Position numbers and translations under genes: made by a program. Shown here piece by piece: positions 25,660-35,460 of a DNA stretch of 61,922 bases. Under the pieces are notes generated by a model. That model had not been told where the DNA came from, ran no database searches, and saw nothing but the letters and a program-made list of their open reading frames with translations. Location of the stretch: assembly GCA_038106445.1 (NCBI GenBank), contig JAYODU010000012.1, positions 1 through 61,922 on the forward strand. Direction: 5' to 3'. The stretch comes from Pseudemcibacter sp038106445 (GTDB lineage: Bacteria; Pseudomonadota; Alphaproteobacteria; Sphingomonadales; Emcibacteraceae). Numbering within the stretch: the stretch's first letter is position 1; each line of letters begins with the position of its first letter.

Positions 25660-26439
25660 ATGAGCGAAGTATTAAATGATCTTGCCCGTGGTCTCGCGGA
25701 TGGCAGTGTGAAGGTTGTTGATTTAACCCAAGTGCTCGGGCCGAATACACCGATTATTCATTTACCAGAGGAAATTGCAAAAAATTCAGCGCCTTTTTCC
25801 ATGGAAAAAATTTCAAAATATGACAAGGATGGCCCCGCGTGGTACTGGAATACGATCACATTGGGTGAACATACAGGAACACATTTTGACAGTCCGGTTC
25901 ATTGGATCAGCGGTAAGGATTACCCGGATGGTGCCACGGATACCCTGCCTGCACAAAACCTGATTGGTCCGGCATGTGTGATTGACTGCAGTGCCGAGAC
26001 AGCGGCGGATAATGATTATCTGCTAACGGCTGATGGTGTAAAGGCATGGGAAGCAGAACACGGTGAAATCGAAGTCGGTTCATGGGTGTTGATGCGTACA
26101 GACTGGCTTAAACTGGTGGGACGCGATAATTTTCTCAATGCAGATGATACAGGCCCCCATTCACCCGGGCCTTCAGCATGTTGTATCCAGTATCTGATTG
26201 AAAAGGATATCATGGGCTGGGGTGTTGAAACGGTCGGAACGGATGCGGGACAGGCCGCCATGTTTGAAATTCCGTTTCCGGCTCATTCGCTTATGCATGG
26301 TGCCAATAAATACGGTCTTGCGAGCCTGATGAACTTGGATAAGCTGCCGCCAAAGGGTTCAATTATCATCGTGCCGCCACTCAAAATTGAAAATGGCTCC
26401 GGCAGCCCGCTTCGCGTACTTGCCATGACAATGGCATAA
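25660..26439 (+). CDS. Cyclase family protein (kynurenine formamidase-like metal hydrolase)
   Basis: 259 residues from ATG 25660 (AGGGAG at 25648; the upstream ATG at 25627 lacks a site). The KynB/cyclase metal motif is GEHTGTHFDSPVHW, with VVDLTQVLGPNTP at the start and the later GTDAGQ and HSLMHGANKYG. Family members hydrolyse N-formylkynurenine or open lactams/isatin. Next to anthranilate-CoA genes, an arylformamidase feeding kynurenine to anthranilate is attractive but unproven. Ten bases separate it from iorA. Confidence 0.88.
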   Translation: MSEVLNDLARGLADGSVKVVDLTQVLGPNTPIIHLPEEIAKNSAPFSMEKISKYDKDGPAWYWNTITLGEHTGTHFDSPVHWISGKDYPDGATDTLPAQNLIGPACVIDCSAETAADNDYLLTADGVKAWEAEHGEIEVGSWVLMRTDWLKLVGRDNFLNADDTGPHSPGPSACCIQYLIEKDIMGWGVETVGTDAGQAAMFEIPFPAHSLMHGANKYGLASLMNLDKLPPKGSIIIVPPLKIENGSGSPLRVLAMTMA

Positions 26440-26448
26440 CGGTCACTT

Positions 26449-28578
26449 ATGGCGGAACGTTCCTTTAAAAAGGAAGTTGAAAAATTAAGGCTCGGCGAAG
26501 GGGAAGAATTTCGCGGGGAAGGTATTCTTGCGGTAACCAAAGCACTTCTTCAGGCAGGCGTTTCATATGTTGGTGGATATCAGGGTTCACCAATTTCCCA
26601 CCTGATGGATGTGCTTGCGGACGCCGAAGACATCATAAATGAGCTGAATATTCATTTTGAAACATCGGCAAGCGAAGCAACGGCTGCAGCGATGCTGGCA
26701 GCATCAGTCAACTATCCTTTACGTGGGGCGGTGACATGGAAATCTACCGTTGGGACAAATGTTGCAAGCGACGCCCTTGCCAATGTGGCATCCGGCGGTG
26801 TGACGGGTGGCGCGCTTGTAATTGTTGGTGAGGATTATGGTGAAGGGTCATCAATCATGCAGGAACGCAGTCACGCTTTTGCGATGAAATCGCAAATGTG
26901 GCTTCTGGATCCACGACCTAACTTAACATCAATAGTAAATGCCGTTGAAACCGGGTTCGAGCTTTCGGAAGCTTCAAACACCCCGGTAATGCTTGAGCTG
27001 CGTATTCGTGCCTGTCACGTTTATGGCCGTTTCATTGCCCGTAATAATAAAATTCCTGACTTCAAGCTACAGGATGCGATGGAAAACCCAAACCGGGACA
27101 CATCACGTATTGTGCTTCCACCCGCAAACTATCTCCATGAGCATGAAAAATTAAAAGAACGCTGGCCGGCGGCGATTGAGTTTATCAAGAACCGTAAATT
27201 GAATGAGCATCTGGGTGCTGAAAGTGGTGAAATTGGTATTATCGCTCAAGGCGGGCTTTATAACAGTTTGATAAGGGCTCTGGAACTTCTTGGTTTAAGT
27301 GATGAATTTGGTGATGCGTCCTTGCCGATCTATGTGATGAATGTAACCTATCCGGTGATTGACAGTGAAATTCTTGATTTCATGGATGGGAAAAAAGCGG
27401 TACTTCTGGTTGAAGAAGGACATCCTAATTATATAGAGCAGGAAATTAGCCTGATCTTGCGAAAGGCGGGTTGTGAAACGGTTCTGAATGGTAAGGACAT
27501 AATCACGGATGTCGGGGAATATACCAGTGATGTGATTAAAAAGGGTGTTGAAAAATTTGCCCGTGCCAATGGTTTTTTTGGTAACAGCACGTTTGAAACC
27601 GCAAAATTTGACCCAATTGACGTCCCTGCCCGGCCAGCAGGTTTTTGTACGGGATGTCCGGAACGTCCGATGTTCACGGCCATTCAGCTTGTGGAAAAGG
27701 AAATTGGAAAGTTTCATGTAAGTGCTGATATTGGCTGCCATTTATTTTCTATTTTACCGCCATTTAATATCGGAAACACCACGATGGGTTATGGTCTTGG
27801 CTGGGCGGGGGCATCTGCCTTTAACAAGGAAGCGAAAAAACGCACACTATCCATTATGGGTGATGGTGGCTTCTGGCATAATGGTCTTACATCCGGTGTG
27901 GGCAATGCGGTTTTTAACCAGACCGACAATGTGCTTATGATTGTCGATAATAATTATTCAGCGGCAACCGGTGGGCAGGACCTTCTCTCATCAAAAGGGG
28001 CGAATGAAAAGCGCAGCACACAGCATGCTATTGCGGACGCGGTACGGGGTGTTGGGGTAAAGTGGGTCCGGGAAGTGCGCACCTATGATCTTGTTGATAT
28101 GCATCGCACGCTACTTGATGCAATGACAACAAAGATAAAGGGTCCTAAAGTTATTGTTGCCCAGGGCGAATGTATGCTTAACCGCCAGCGGCGGGAAAAG
28201 CCGCTGTTTAACAAAAATGTTAAAGCAGGAAAACGTATGGTGCGGGACCGTTTTTATGTGGATGGTGAAACCTGTACAGGTGATCATGCCTGCATTCGCA
28301 TGTCGGGTTGCCCGTCACTGACACTTAAGGAAAACCCAAACCCGTTAAAAACAGATCCTGTCGCCTATGTGGATAACAGCTGCGTTGGATGCGGGCATTG
28401 TGGGGAAGTGGCACATGCGGCCGTTCTGTGCCCGTCCTTTTCAAAAGTAAGCCTTATTTATAATCCGAATTTTTGGGACAGGTTCAAATCATCAATACGC
28501 AGTGCCGTCATAGGCTGGCTACAAAAGGGCGTTGAAAGGAAAAGACTAAAACGCCTTAAGAAAGCGGGGCTGGTATGA
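26449..28578 (+). CDS. iorA: Indolepyruvate ferredoxin oxidoreductase alpha-like subunit (TPP enzyme)
   Basis: 709 residues. The PYR domain carries the YQGSPISHLMD and ETSASEATAAAMLAAS motifs; the TPP-binding domain has SIMGDGGFWHNGL and DNNYSAATGGQ. FCTGCPERP and a C-terminal ferredoxin-like part (CTGDHACIRMSGC, CVGCGHCG) would hold Fe-S clusters. It decarboxylates an aryl-pyruvate or related 2-oxoacid to acyl-CoA with reduced ferredoxin. It overlaps iorB by 4 bases. Presence in an oxygenase-bearing cluster is notable. Confidence 0.92.
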   Translation: MAERSFKKEVEKLRLGEGEEFRGEGILAVTKALLQAGVSYVGGYQGSPISHLMDVLADAEDIINELNIHFETSASEATAAAMLAASVNYPLRGAVTWKSTVGTNVASDALANVASGGVTGGALVIVGEDYGEGSSIMQERSHAFAMKSQMWLLDPRPNLTSIVNAVETGFELSEASNTPVMLELRIRACHVYGRFIARNNKIPDFKLQDAMENPNRDTSRIVLPPANYLHEHEKLKERWPAAIEFIKNRKLNEHLGAESGEIGIIAQGGLYNSLIRALELLGLSDEFGDASLPIYVMNVTYPVIDSEILDFMDGKKAVLLVEEGHPNYIEQEISLILRKAGCETVLNGKDIITDVGEYTSDVIKKGVEKFARANGFFGNSTFETAKFDPIDVPARPAGFCTGCPERPMFTAIQLVEKEIGKFHVSADIGCHLFSILPPFNIGNTTMGYGLGWAGASAFNKEAKKRTLSIMGDGGFWHNGLTSGVGNAVFNQTDNVLMIVDNNYSAATGGQDLLSSKGANEKRSTQHAIADAVRGVGVKWVREVRTYDLVDMHRTLLDAMTTKIKGPKVIVAQGECMLNRQRREKPLFNKNVKAGKRMVRDRFYVDGETCTGDHACIRMSGCPSLTLKENPNPLKTDPVAYVDNSCVGCGHCGEVAHAAVLCPSFSKVSLIYNPNFWDRFKSSIRSAVIGWLQKGVERKRLKRLKKAGLV

Positions 28579-30089
28579 ACCGGGACCGTATTTCAATAGC
28601 GATCGCGGCGCTCGGGGGTCAGGGGGGTGGCGTTCTGTCCAACTGGATCGTCGAACTAGCGGAAGCAAATGGTTATATCGCGCAGTATACGGCTATTGCC
28701 GGTGTTGCCCAGCGTACCGGTGCAACCATTTATGCCATTGAGCTTTACCCGGAGAGTAAGGTTTTAGGGAAAGAACCTGTTCTTGGGCTAATGCCTGTGT
28801 CCGGCGATGTGGATATCTGCATTGCATCAGAACTTATGGAAGCGGGGCGCGCCGTCAATCGCGGTATTGTCACACCGGACCGCACCACACTGATTACGTC
28901 CGATCATCGTGTCTTTGCGATCGGCGAAAAAGAAAGTCTTGGTGATGGAAGATTTAATGCGGATGCCGTCCGCAATGCCATCAGCGAAGCCGCAAAAAAA
29001 TTAATTATTTTTGATATGGATGAGCTTGCACAGAAATCAGGAAGCGTTATTTCAAGCGTACTGTTCGGTGCGCTTGCTGGTTCAGGTACACTTCCTTTTG
29101 AGCGTGATAAATTCGAAAAAACAATCAAAGCGTCGAACCGTGCGGTGGACGTTAATCTTGCGGCTTTCGCGTTAGGGTTTGACCATGCAGAAGGACGCAA
29201 TTCGGGTCATGAAGCGGATGAGCAAAAACAGGGCGCACCGGTTTCAAATTTTACAAGCCATGTTGAAAAACTGCCGGAAGAAGCCCAGCCCATTATAACT
29301 TATGGTCTTCATCGGCTTGTGGATTATCAGGATGCTGGGTATGCAGAACTTTACTTGAACAGGATTGAATGCTTTAAGGACGCTTCAGCGGAACTTATTA
29401 CCGAAATTGCCAGATATCTTGCCCTTTGGATGGGATATGAAGATGTGATTAGGGTAGCGGATCTTAAAACACGTGAGGAAAGGTCGAATAATATTGCTGC
29501 TGAAATAAGGGCTGCGGACAGACAAATCTGGTATGGTCATGATTATTTTCATCCGCGCTTTGAAGAATTTACCGACATACTGCCTGCGGGGCTTGGACGG
29601 TCCATGGGCCGTTCCAAATTATGGCGAAAAATATTATCACCGCTTTTTGCAAAGGGACGGATCATTCGCCCCAAAACCATATCGGGGTATATTTTACTGC
29701 GCACCGTTGCCAACCTGCGGTTTTTAAGACGACATTCATACAAATATCAATGTGAAGAAAAACGGATCGTCGCGTGGCTTGATCTTGTGATGAAATTTAA
29801 TAACAACAATCCTGAAGCAGCGCTTGAGCTTGCAAAATGCCCACGTCTTATTAAAGGGTATGGGGAAACGCACGAAAGAAGTATCAACCGTTTTTCACGT
29901 ATTATGGCTTATGTGGAAAATCATGAAAAGGAAGCGGATCTGGCCTCAAAAATTATTAAACTGCGCGAAGCAGCACTGATGGATGACAATGGAAACACAC
30001 TTAAGGCATGCCTAACCAATTTTAATCAAGTGGAATTAAACAGCGATGACGGAAAAAACCGTGAATTTGAATGGGCCGGATCATCCTGA
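28575..30089 (+). CDS. iorB: Indolepyruvate oxidoreductase beta-like subunit with DUF6537-type extension
   Basis: 504 residues. The first 190 match the gamma domain of 2-oxoacid:ferredoxin oxidoreductases (ALGGQGGGVLSNWIVELA, AQRTGATIYAIEL). The remainder, from about 230, is the long helical extension found in proteobacterial IorB proteins. It partners iorA, with ATGA coupling. Its 3' end overlaps the MarR start by 44 bases in another frame. Confidence 0.9.
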   Translation: MNRDRISIAIAALGGQGGGVLSNWIVELAEANGYIAQYTAIAGVAQRTGATIYAIELYPESKVLGKEPVLGLMPVSGDVDICIASELMEAGRAVNRGIVTPDRTTLITSDHRVFAIGEKESLGDGRFNADAVRNAISEAAKKLIIFDMDELAQKSGSVISSVLFGALAGSGTLPFERDKFEKTIKASNRAVDVNLAAFALGFDHAEGRNSGHEADEQKQGAPVSNFTSHVEKLPEEAQPIITYGLHRLVDYQDAGYAELYLNRIECFKDASAELITEIARYLALWMGYEDVIRVADLKTREERSNNIAAEIRAADRQIWYGHDYFHPRFEEFTDILPAGLGRSMGRSKLWRKILSPLFAKGRIIRPKTISGYILLRTVANLRFLRRHSYKYQCEEKRIVAWLDLVMKFNNNNPEAALELAKCPRLIKGYGETHERSINRFSRIMAYVENHEKEADLASKIIKLREAALMDDNGNTLKACLTNFNQVELNSDDGKNREFEWAGSS

Positions 30090-30522
30090 TTTTATTCTTG
30101 ATGATTACCCGCTTTATAATCTGAACAGAACTTCTGCCACTTATATTGAAAGAATGTCGGAAGAGCTTAAGAAAGTGAATATGGACCAGCCAAGCTGGCG
30201 TGTTTTAATGTTACTCGCAGATAAAAATCCAAGTACGGTAGGTGATCTTTCCAGAAGGTCAGTGACCAAAATATCCACCATCACCCGAATACTGATGCGT
30301 ATGGAAAACGAAGGGCTTGTTAAAAGGCAGCCATATCATAAGGATAACCGGGTAATTGAAGTGCATATTTTAGAAGGCGGAATAAAAATACTTAGCGAAC
30401 TCAGGAGGCTAGCAAATGAAGTTTACAAGGAAGCGTTTGTTGGTATATCAGATAATGATATGATTACGTTTACAAATATGTTGATGAAAATCACGGAAAA
30501 TCTGGGAAAAAACAACGCATAA
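30046..30522 (+). CDS. MarR family transcriptional regulator
   Basis: 158 residues with a winged helix: PSWRVLMLLADKNPSTVGDLSRRS, then TITRILMRMENEGLVKRQPYHKDNRVIEV (recognition helix and wing). The ATG lies inside the iorB 3' end. It is coupled to the ligase by TAATG. It probably senses an aryl-CoA or aromatic acid and controls the divergent promoters at 25507-25659. Confidence 0.92.
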   Translation: MTEKTVNLNGPDHPDFILDDYPLYNLNRTSATYIERMSEELKKVNMDQPSWRVLMLLADKNPSTVGDLSRRSVTKISTITRILMRMENEGLVKRQPYHKDNRVIEVHILEGGIKILSELRRLANEVYKEAFVGISDNDMITFTNMLMKITENLGKNNA

Positions 30523-32096
30523 TGATCAAAAGCAGTCATGTTGATATCTTTGCAAAAGACAGGTTACCGCCCCGTGAAACGTGGCCGGAATTTATATTTG
30601 ATGAATATGTACCGCCCTATCCTGATTATATAAACGCAGCGGAAGAGTTGCTTGGTGGCGATAAACAAAATAATCCGGCAATCCTAATGGGGGATATTAC
30701 ATGGACCTATGCCGATCTGAACAGAAAATCAGATCAGGTTGCGCAGGTTCTTATCAATGATTATGAGCTGGTGCCGGGTAATCGTGTACTACTGCGGGGG
30801 AATAACACCCCCATGCTTGCCGCACTTTGGTATGGGGTACTTAAAGCAGGCTGCATCGTCATTACGACAATGACTATGCTTCGGCAAAAAGAACTGGACG
30901 GGATCGTTGTAATTGGAAAGCCGGACATGATTATTATTGAAAATGATCTACCGATTGATCTTTTAAAGAGTGCTGAGGGCTCTGCGCAGAATGTTGTTGG
31001 ATACCGTGAATTTGTAGTAAAAATGAAGTTAAAAACCGGTTCCTTTGATGCCATTAAAACGGCATCAGATGATGTGGCGCTGCTTGCGTTTACGTCTGGT
31101 ACAACGGGTGTGCCAAAAGCATGTGTGCATTTTCACCGTGATATACTGGCAATGGCCGACAGTTTTGCAAAATATACATTAAAGCCGGAAGCAAGTGACG
31201 TATTTTGTGGTTCCCCGCCGCTTGCTTTTACCTTTGGTCTTGGAGGCTTACTGGTTTTCCCGGCAAGATTCGGGGCCAGTGTTGTCTATTTTCAAGGCGG
31301 GGGACCTGATGTTCTTCTGAATACAATCGAAAATTATGGGGTCACGACACTTTTTACCGCACCGACGGCTTATAAGGTTCTTGCCGGATTGGTAGAAGGA
31401 CGGAATATCTCAAGCCTTAAAACATGTGTGTCCGCAGGGGAAAATCTGCCACTTTCCATATCGGATTTGTTTTATGAAAAAACCGGTGTCAGGCTTATTG
31501 ATGGTATTGGTGCGACGGAAATGATCCATGTGTTTATTTCAGCATCAGGTGAAGAGATCAGACCCGGCTCAACCGGAAAAGTTGTCCCCGGCTATCGTGC
31601 AGAGGTAATGAGCGATGATAATAAACCGGTATCTGACGGCGAACCTGGACGGCTGGCCATAAAGGGACCAACTGGTTGCCGCTATCTGAATGGTGACCGG
31701 CAGAAGGAATATGTTGTTGATGGCTGGAATATCACCGGAGATATTTTCAGACGTGACGAAGATGGGTATTTCTGGTTCATTGCACGGGGTGACGATATCA
31801 TTGTGTCATCCGGTTATAACATTGCCGCACCGGAAGTTGAGCAGGCCGTAATGGCACATGATGCCGTGAAGGAATGCGCGGTTATTGGTGTTGCTGATCC
31901 GGATAGAGGGATGATTGTGAAAGCCGTCATTGTTTTAAAAGATGGTTCAATAGCCAGTGATGTGCTTAAAGGCGAAATTCAGAATTTTGTAAAATCAACC
32001 GTGGCGCCCTATAAATACCCCAGGGTTATTGAATTTGTTGACAGTCTTCCCAAATCAGCAACAGGTAAATTATTGCGTAAAGCGCTTAAAAATTAA
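30522..32096 (+). CDS. 2-aminobenzoate-CoA ligase-like (benzoate-CoA ligase family)
   Basis: 524 residues. The start HVDIFAKDRLPPRETWPEF is the distinctive N-terminus of 2-aminobenzoate-CoA ligases. The adenylation core has AFTSGTTGVPKACVH, the A5 IDGIGATEM and A8 GRLAIKGPTGCRY; the hinge GDIFRRDEDGYF and the C-terminal Lys in KSATGKLLRK are present. It converts the acid to the CoA thioester with ATP in the cytosol. Together with the fused monooxygenase/reductase it points to anthranilate or a close analogue (salicylate is the main alternative). Tail-to-tail 4-base overlap with the next MarR gene. Confidence 0.88.
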   Translation: MIKSSHVDIFAKDRLPPRETWPEFIFDEYVPPYPDYINAAEELLGGDKQNNPAILMGDITWTYADLNRKSDQVAQVLINDYELVPGNRVLLRGNNTPMLAALWYGVLKAGCIVITTMTMLRQKELDGIVVIGKPDMIIIENDLPIDLLKSAEGSAQNVVGYREFVVKMKLKTGSFDAIKTASDDVALLAFTSGTTGVPKACVHFHRDILAMADSFAKYTLKPEASDVFCGSPPLAFTFGLGGLLVFPARFGASVVYFQGGGPDVLLNTIENYGVTTLFTAPTAYKVLAGLVEGRNISSLKTCVSAGENLPLSISDLFYEKTGVRLIDGIGATEMIHVFISASGEEIRPGSTGKVVPGYRAEVMSDDNKPVSDGEPGRLAIKGPTGCRYLNGDRQKEYVVDGWNITGDIFRRDEDGYFWFIARGDDIIVSSGYNIAAPEVEQAVMAHDAVKECAVIGVADPDRGMIVKAVIVLKDGSIASDVLKGEIQNFVKSTVAPYKYPRVIEFVDSLPKSATGKLLRKALKN

Positions 32097-32548
32097 TCCA
32101 GTGAATTTCTTGATTTGCTCAGGAACTGGGCAAATTCTTTCATATGTTCTATGTCAATATCCGCAAGTGCAGTTTCTACCCATTGCGCATTCTTTTCGGC
32201 CATTTCAGCAAAAAGTGCACGTCCTTTGTTGGTATGTCTGACCAAATAGCTTCTTCTGTCATTTTTTTTGGCTTCTTTTTCGATAAGCCCATCCTTTTGC
32301 ATCCGGTCCAGGAGGCCGGTTATATTTCCCTTTGATGCTATAAGCTGCCCGGCCAATTCACCAACGGTCAAACCTTCGGGCTTGGCACGGTCAAGTTGGG
32401 ACAGGACATCAAATCTTGAAATGTTTTGTCCGTAATTGTACCTTATTTTGTTATCGATTATTTGTTCAAGCTTGTTTGAATACCGTAGCAGTTCGATCCA
32501 GAGTTTGAGGCTTTCTTTTTGTCTTTTAGTATAGTTGCCATCAGTCAT
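32093..32548 (-). CDS. MarR family transcriptional regulator
   Basis: 151 residues. Winged helix: QNISRFDVLSQLDR, GLTVGELAGQLIASKGNITGLLDRMQKDGLI, and the wing with KKNDRRSYLV. Divergent from the monooxygenase/reductase gene across 119 bases holding a perfect 12-bp palindrome, so local repression relieved by an aryl-CoA is the likely mode. Confidence 0.93.
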   Translation of the reverse strand: MTDGNYTKRQKESLKLWIELLRYSNKLEQIIDNKIRYNYGQNISRFDVLSQLDRAKPEGLTVGELAGQLIASKGNITGLLDRMQKDGLIEKEAKKNDRRSYLVRHTNKGRALFAEMAEKNAQWVETALADIDIEHMKEFAQFLSKSRNSLD

Positions 32549-32614
32549 ATATTTATTGCTCCCTGTGACTTTACTATATCCGGCAGTTCAAAAAGTTCAA
32601 GCATACAAAAATAG

Positions 32615-32626
32615 TTTACATGTAAA
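32615..32626. promoter_or_regulatory. Probable MarR operator, TTTACATGTAAA
   Basis: A perfect 12-bp palindrome centred between the divergent marR (32548) and the oxygenase gene (32668). Its size and place fit a MarR dimer site. Confidence 0.55.
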
Positions 32627-32667
32627 ATAAATAAAGTTAATTTAATGGGTATTAATGGAGGATCACC

Positions 32668-35013
32668 ATGAAAATATCAGTAATTGGCGGCGGTCCGGGG
32701 GGACTTTATTTTGCGCTTCTGACTAAAAAAGCAAAGCCGGACTGGGACATCGAAATATTTGAACAAAACCAATGTGATGACACTTTTGGGTTTGGGGTTG
32801 TATTTTCCGATGATACGCTTGACGAATTTCTGAGCCGGGACCCTGAGTCATACCAACTTATCCGTGACGAATTTGCCTATTGGGACGATATTATCATCCG
32901 TTATAAAGGCGAAGAAGTACGCTGTGGCGGTAATGGGTTTGCGGGATGTTCACGTCTAAATCTGCTCAGGATTTTGCAAAAACGCTGTACGGACCTAGGG
33001 GTGCGGATTACTTACGGCAAACGCATTGATGTTGAAAACCTGGAAAGTGATTTTTCAGGTTCGGACATGATCCTTGCCAGTGATGGTATCGGGTCATCCA
33101 TCCGCGAATATTATAAGGAATATTTTGATCCCACCATCAGCATTAAATCGAACCGTTTTACATGGATGGGGTCAACGCGCAAAGTTGAGGATTTTACATA
33201 TTTTTTCAAAGATACAGAGCACGGCCCGATATGCGCCCATACCTATCAATATGAGGAAGGAACATCCACATGGGTATTTGAAATGTCCAATGAATGCTGG
33301 CAAGGTTGGCAGTTTGAAGAATTTGATGAACAGGGTTCAGCAGATAAGTTACAGAAGATATTTGCCGAAGAGCTTGAAGGACGTGATCTGATTATCAACC
33401 GTTCCATGTGGCGGCAGTTTCCAAGGATTTATTGTAACAATTGGTATCATAAAAATATTGCTATACTTGGCGATGCCAAGGCATCCGCCCATTTTTCCGT
33501 TGGATCAGGCACCAAGCTTGCGATGGAATGTGCAATTGCACTTTCCGATGCGGTGATTGAACATGGTGAAAGCTCAATTACAAAGGCGTTTGAAGCTTAT
33601 GTGAATGTCCGTGAAACACCGGTGCAGATTTTACAGCATAATGCTGATGTTTCCATGGCATGGTTTGAACATATGGACCGTTCTTGGGATATGGATCTGA
33701 TGCAGTTTGCTGCTGTGGTGATGTGTCGGTCAAAATCGGTAACCTATGATAATCTGATACTGCGGGACCCTGAATTTGCGAAAGCACTTGATACTGCGTG
33801 GTACGAACGATATTACAACGAAAGTGGTTATGATTACCGTCAAAGCCGCCCGACCCCTATGTTTACCAAATTTAAGCTTGGTGAAATGGAACTTAGAAAT
33901 CGGCTGGTAATGTCACCAATGGCACAATATTCAGCGGATGAAAACGGTAACCTGACGGATTGGCATTTGGTGCATTATGGCGGTGCCGCGCGTGGTGGTA
34001 TGGCAATGATGTATGTTGAAATGACCTGCCCGTCACCGGAAGCACGGATCACGCGGGGATGTCCGGGCCTTTGGACAGATGACCATGAAGCGCAGTGGAA
34101 ACGGATTGTTGATTTTGTTCACGATAATACCGAAACCAAAATATGCATGCAGCTTGGACATGCGGGTCGCAAAGGATCAACGCAGCGCGGCTGGGAAGAA
34201 ATGGATTATCCGATCAAGGAAGAAGATCATAACTGGCCGCTTTATTCTGCATCGCCCCTTCCCTATTTCGAGAGTATATCACAAACCCCGAAAGAAATGA
34301 CCCGTGCCGATATGGATAAGGTGATAACTGATTTTCGCGCCTCAACAATCCGCGCGGACCGTGCCGGATTTGATATGATCGAACTGCATGCGGCTCATGG
34401 TTATCTGATCGCGTCGTTTTTATCACCGCTTACCAATAAACGTCATGATGAATATGGTGGGGAAATTGAAAATCGTGCGCGTTTTCCGCTTGAGGTTTTC
34501 GTGGCGATGCGGGAAGTTTGGCCATCTCATAAGCCAATGGCGGTACGTATTTCCGCGACGGACTGGAAAGCGGGTGGTATTAGCGAAGAAGACACATTTT
34601 ATATTGCTAATACCTTTAGGGAAGCCGGTGTAGACCTTATTGATGTATCAGCCGGGCAGACTGTTCCCGACCAGAAACCTATTTATGGCCGCATGTTTCA
34701 ATTGGGTTTTGCTGAAGCGATCAGAAATGTGCCAAAATGTGCGACAATGGCGGTTGGTGCAATTACGGAACCTGCACAGGTCAATACAATCCTCCATACC
34801 CGCCGTGCAGATCTGGTAGCGGTGGGTCGTCCTCATTTATGGAACCCCTTCTTTATGCGTGAGGCAGCGGCCTGGTATGGCGTGCCACTTGAATACAATG
34901 ACTGGGAAAAACAATATCTTGCTGGAAAAGCACAAGCCTATAGCCTAAAAGAAAAAGCACGTGCACAGCAGCTTGAATGGCAACAAAAGGCAAAACCAAG
35001 CCGCCATCATTAA
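32668..35013 (+). CDS. Bifunctional aryl-CoA monooxygenase/reductase (2-aminobenzoyl-CoA monooxygenase/reductase-like)
   Basis: 781 residues, two fused enzymes. Residues 1-380 are a FAD monooxygenase (GGGPGGLYFAL, ILASDGIGSSIRE, AILGDAKASAHFSVGSGTKLAME) like salicylyl-CoA 5-hydroxylase. Residues 395-770 are an old-yellow-enzyme (FKLGEMELRNRLVMSPM, QLGHAGRKGS, ELHAAHGYLIASFLSPLTN, VAVGRPHLWN). The same fusion in Azoarcus evansii hydroxylates and reduces 2-aminobenzoyl-CoA to a non-aromatic 2-amino-5-oxocyclohexene-carbonyl-CoA. GGAGG precedes the ATG. It heads the long right-hand operon. Confidence 0.92.
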   Translation: MKISVIGGGPGGLYFALLTKKAKPDWDIEIFEQNQCDDTFGFGVVFSDDTLDEFLSRDPESYQLIRDEFAYWDDIIIRYKGEEVRCGGNGFAGCSRLNLLRILQKRCTDLGVRITYGKRIDVENLESDFSGSDMILASDGIGSSIREYYKEYFDPTISIKSNRFTWMGSTRKVEDFTYFFKDTEHGPICAHTYQYEEGTSTWVFEMSNECWQGWQFEEFDEQGSADKLQKIFAEELEGRDLIINRSMWRQFPRIYCNNWYHKNIAILGDAKASAHFSVGSGTKLAMECAIALSDAVIEHGESSITKAFEAYVNVRETPVQILQHNADVSMAWFEHMDRSWDMDLMQFAAVVMCRSKSVTYDNLILRDPEFAKALDTAWYERYYNESGYDYRQSRPTPMFTKFKLGEMELRNRLVMSPMAQYSADENGNLTDWHLVHYGGAARGGMAMMYVEMTCPSPEARITRGCPGLWTDDHEAQWKRIVDFVHDNTETKICMQLGHAGRKGSTQRGWEEMDYPIKEEDHNWPLYSASPLPYFESISQTPKEMTRADMDKVITDFRASTIRADRAGFDMIELHAAHGYLIASFLSPLTNKRHDEYGGEIENRARFPLEVFVAMREVWPSHKPMAVRISATDWKAGGISEEDTFYIANTFREAGVDLIDVSAGQTVPDQKPIYGRMFQLGFAEAIRNVPKCATMAVGAITEPAQVNTILHTRRADLVAVGRPHLWNPFFMREAAAWYGVPLEYNDWEKQYLAGKAQAYSLKEKARAQQLEWQQKAKPSRHH

Positions 35014-35034
35014 TAAAAAAGCAGGGAAGAAAAA

Positions 35035-35457
35035 ATGGCCACATTCAAGGTGACAAGAAAAATACGTTTTGGGCAAACTGATGCAGCCGGTATCACATAT
35101 TATCCGCGTCTGGTGGAAATGATTAATGATATCGTCGAAGATTTCTTCGCGGATGTTGTGAAGTTCAGTTACAAGGAAATGATTGTTGAAACGGATTATG
35201 GGGTGCCGACCGTTAACCTCAATGTTAATTTCAAAAATCCTGCCGAGCTTGAAGATTATGTTGTCTGGTCATTGGTGGTTACTAATATCGGACGGGCGTC
35301 TTTTTCTGTATATATCGAAGCAAAGGTGGGGAAAAAAGAAATACTCTGCGCCGATGTGAAGCTTGTGTATATAAAGGGCAAAGGCAGCATTATGAAAAGC
35401 CACCCGCTTCCCGGTCATGTTAAAAAAGCCATGCAGGATTACCTGATCAAGGAATAA
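35035..35457 (+). CDS. 4HBT-type acyl-CoA thioesterase
   Basis: 140 residues, single hot-dog domain. The catalytic signature is RFGQTDAAGITYYPRLVEMIND with the nucleophilic/base Asp in TDAAG. It would release CoA from dead-end or product aryl/alicyclic thioesters. Twenty-one bases after the monooxygenase, 3 before the next gene. Confidence 0.92.
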   Translation: MATFKVTRKIRFGQTDAAGITYYPRLVEMINDIVEDFFADVVKFSYKEMIVETDYGVPTVNLNVNFKNPAELEDYVVWSLVVTNIGRASFSVYIEAKVGKKEILCADVKLVYIKGKGSIMKSHPLPGHVKKAMQDYLIKE

Positions 35458-35460
35458 ATT

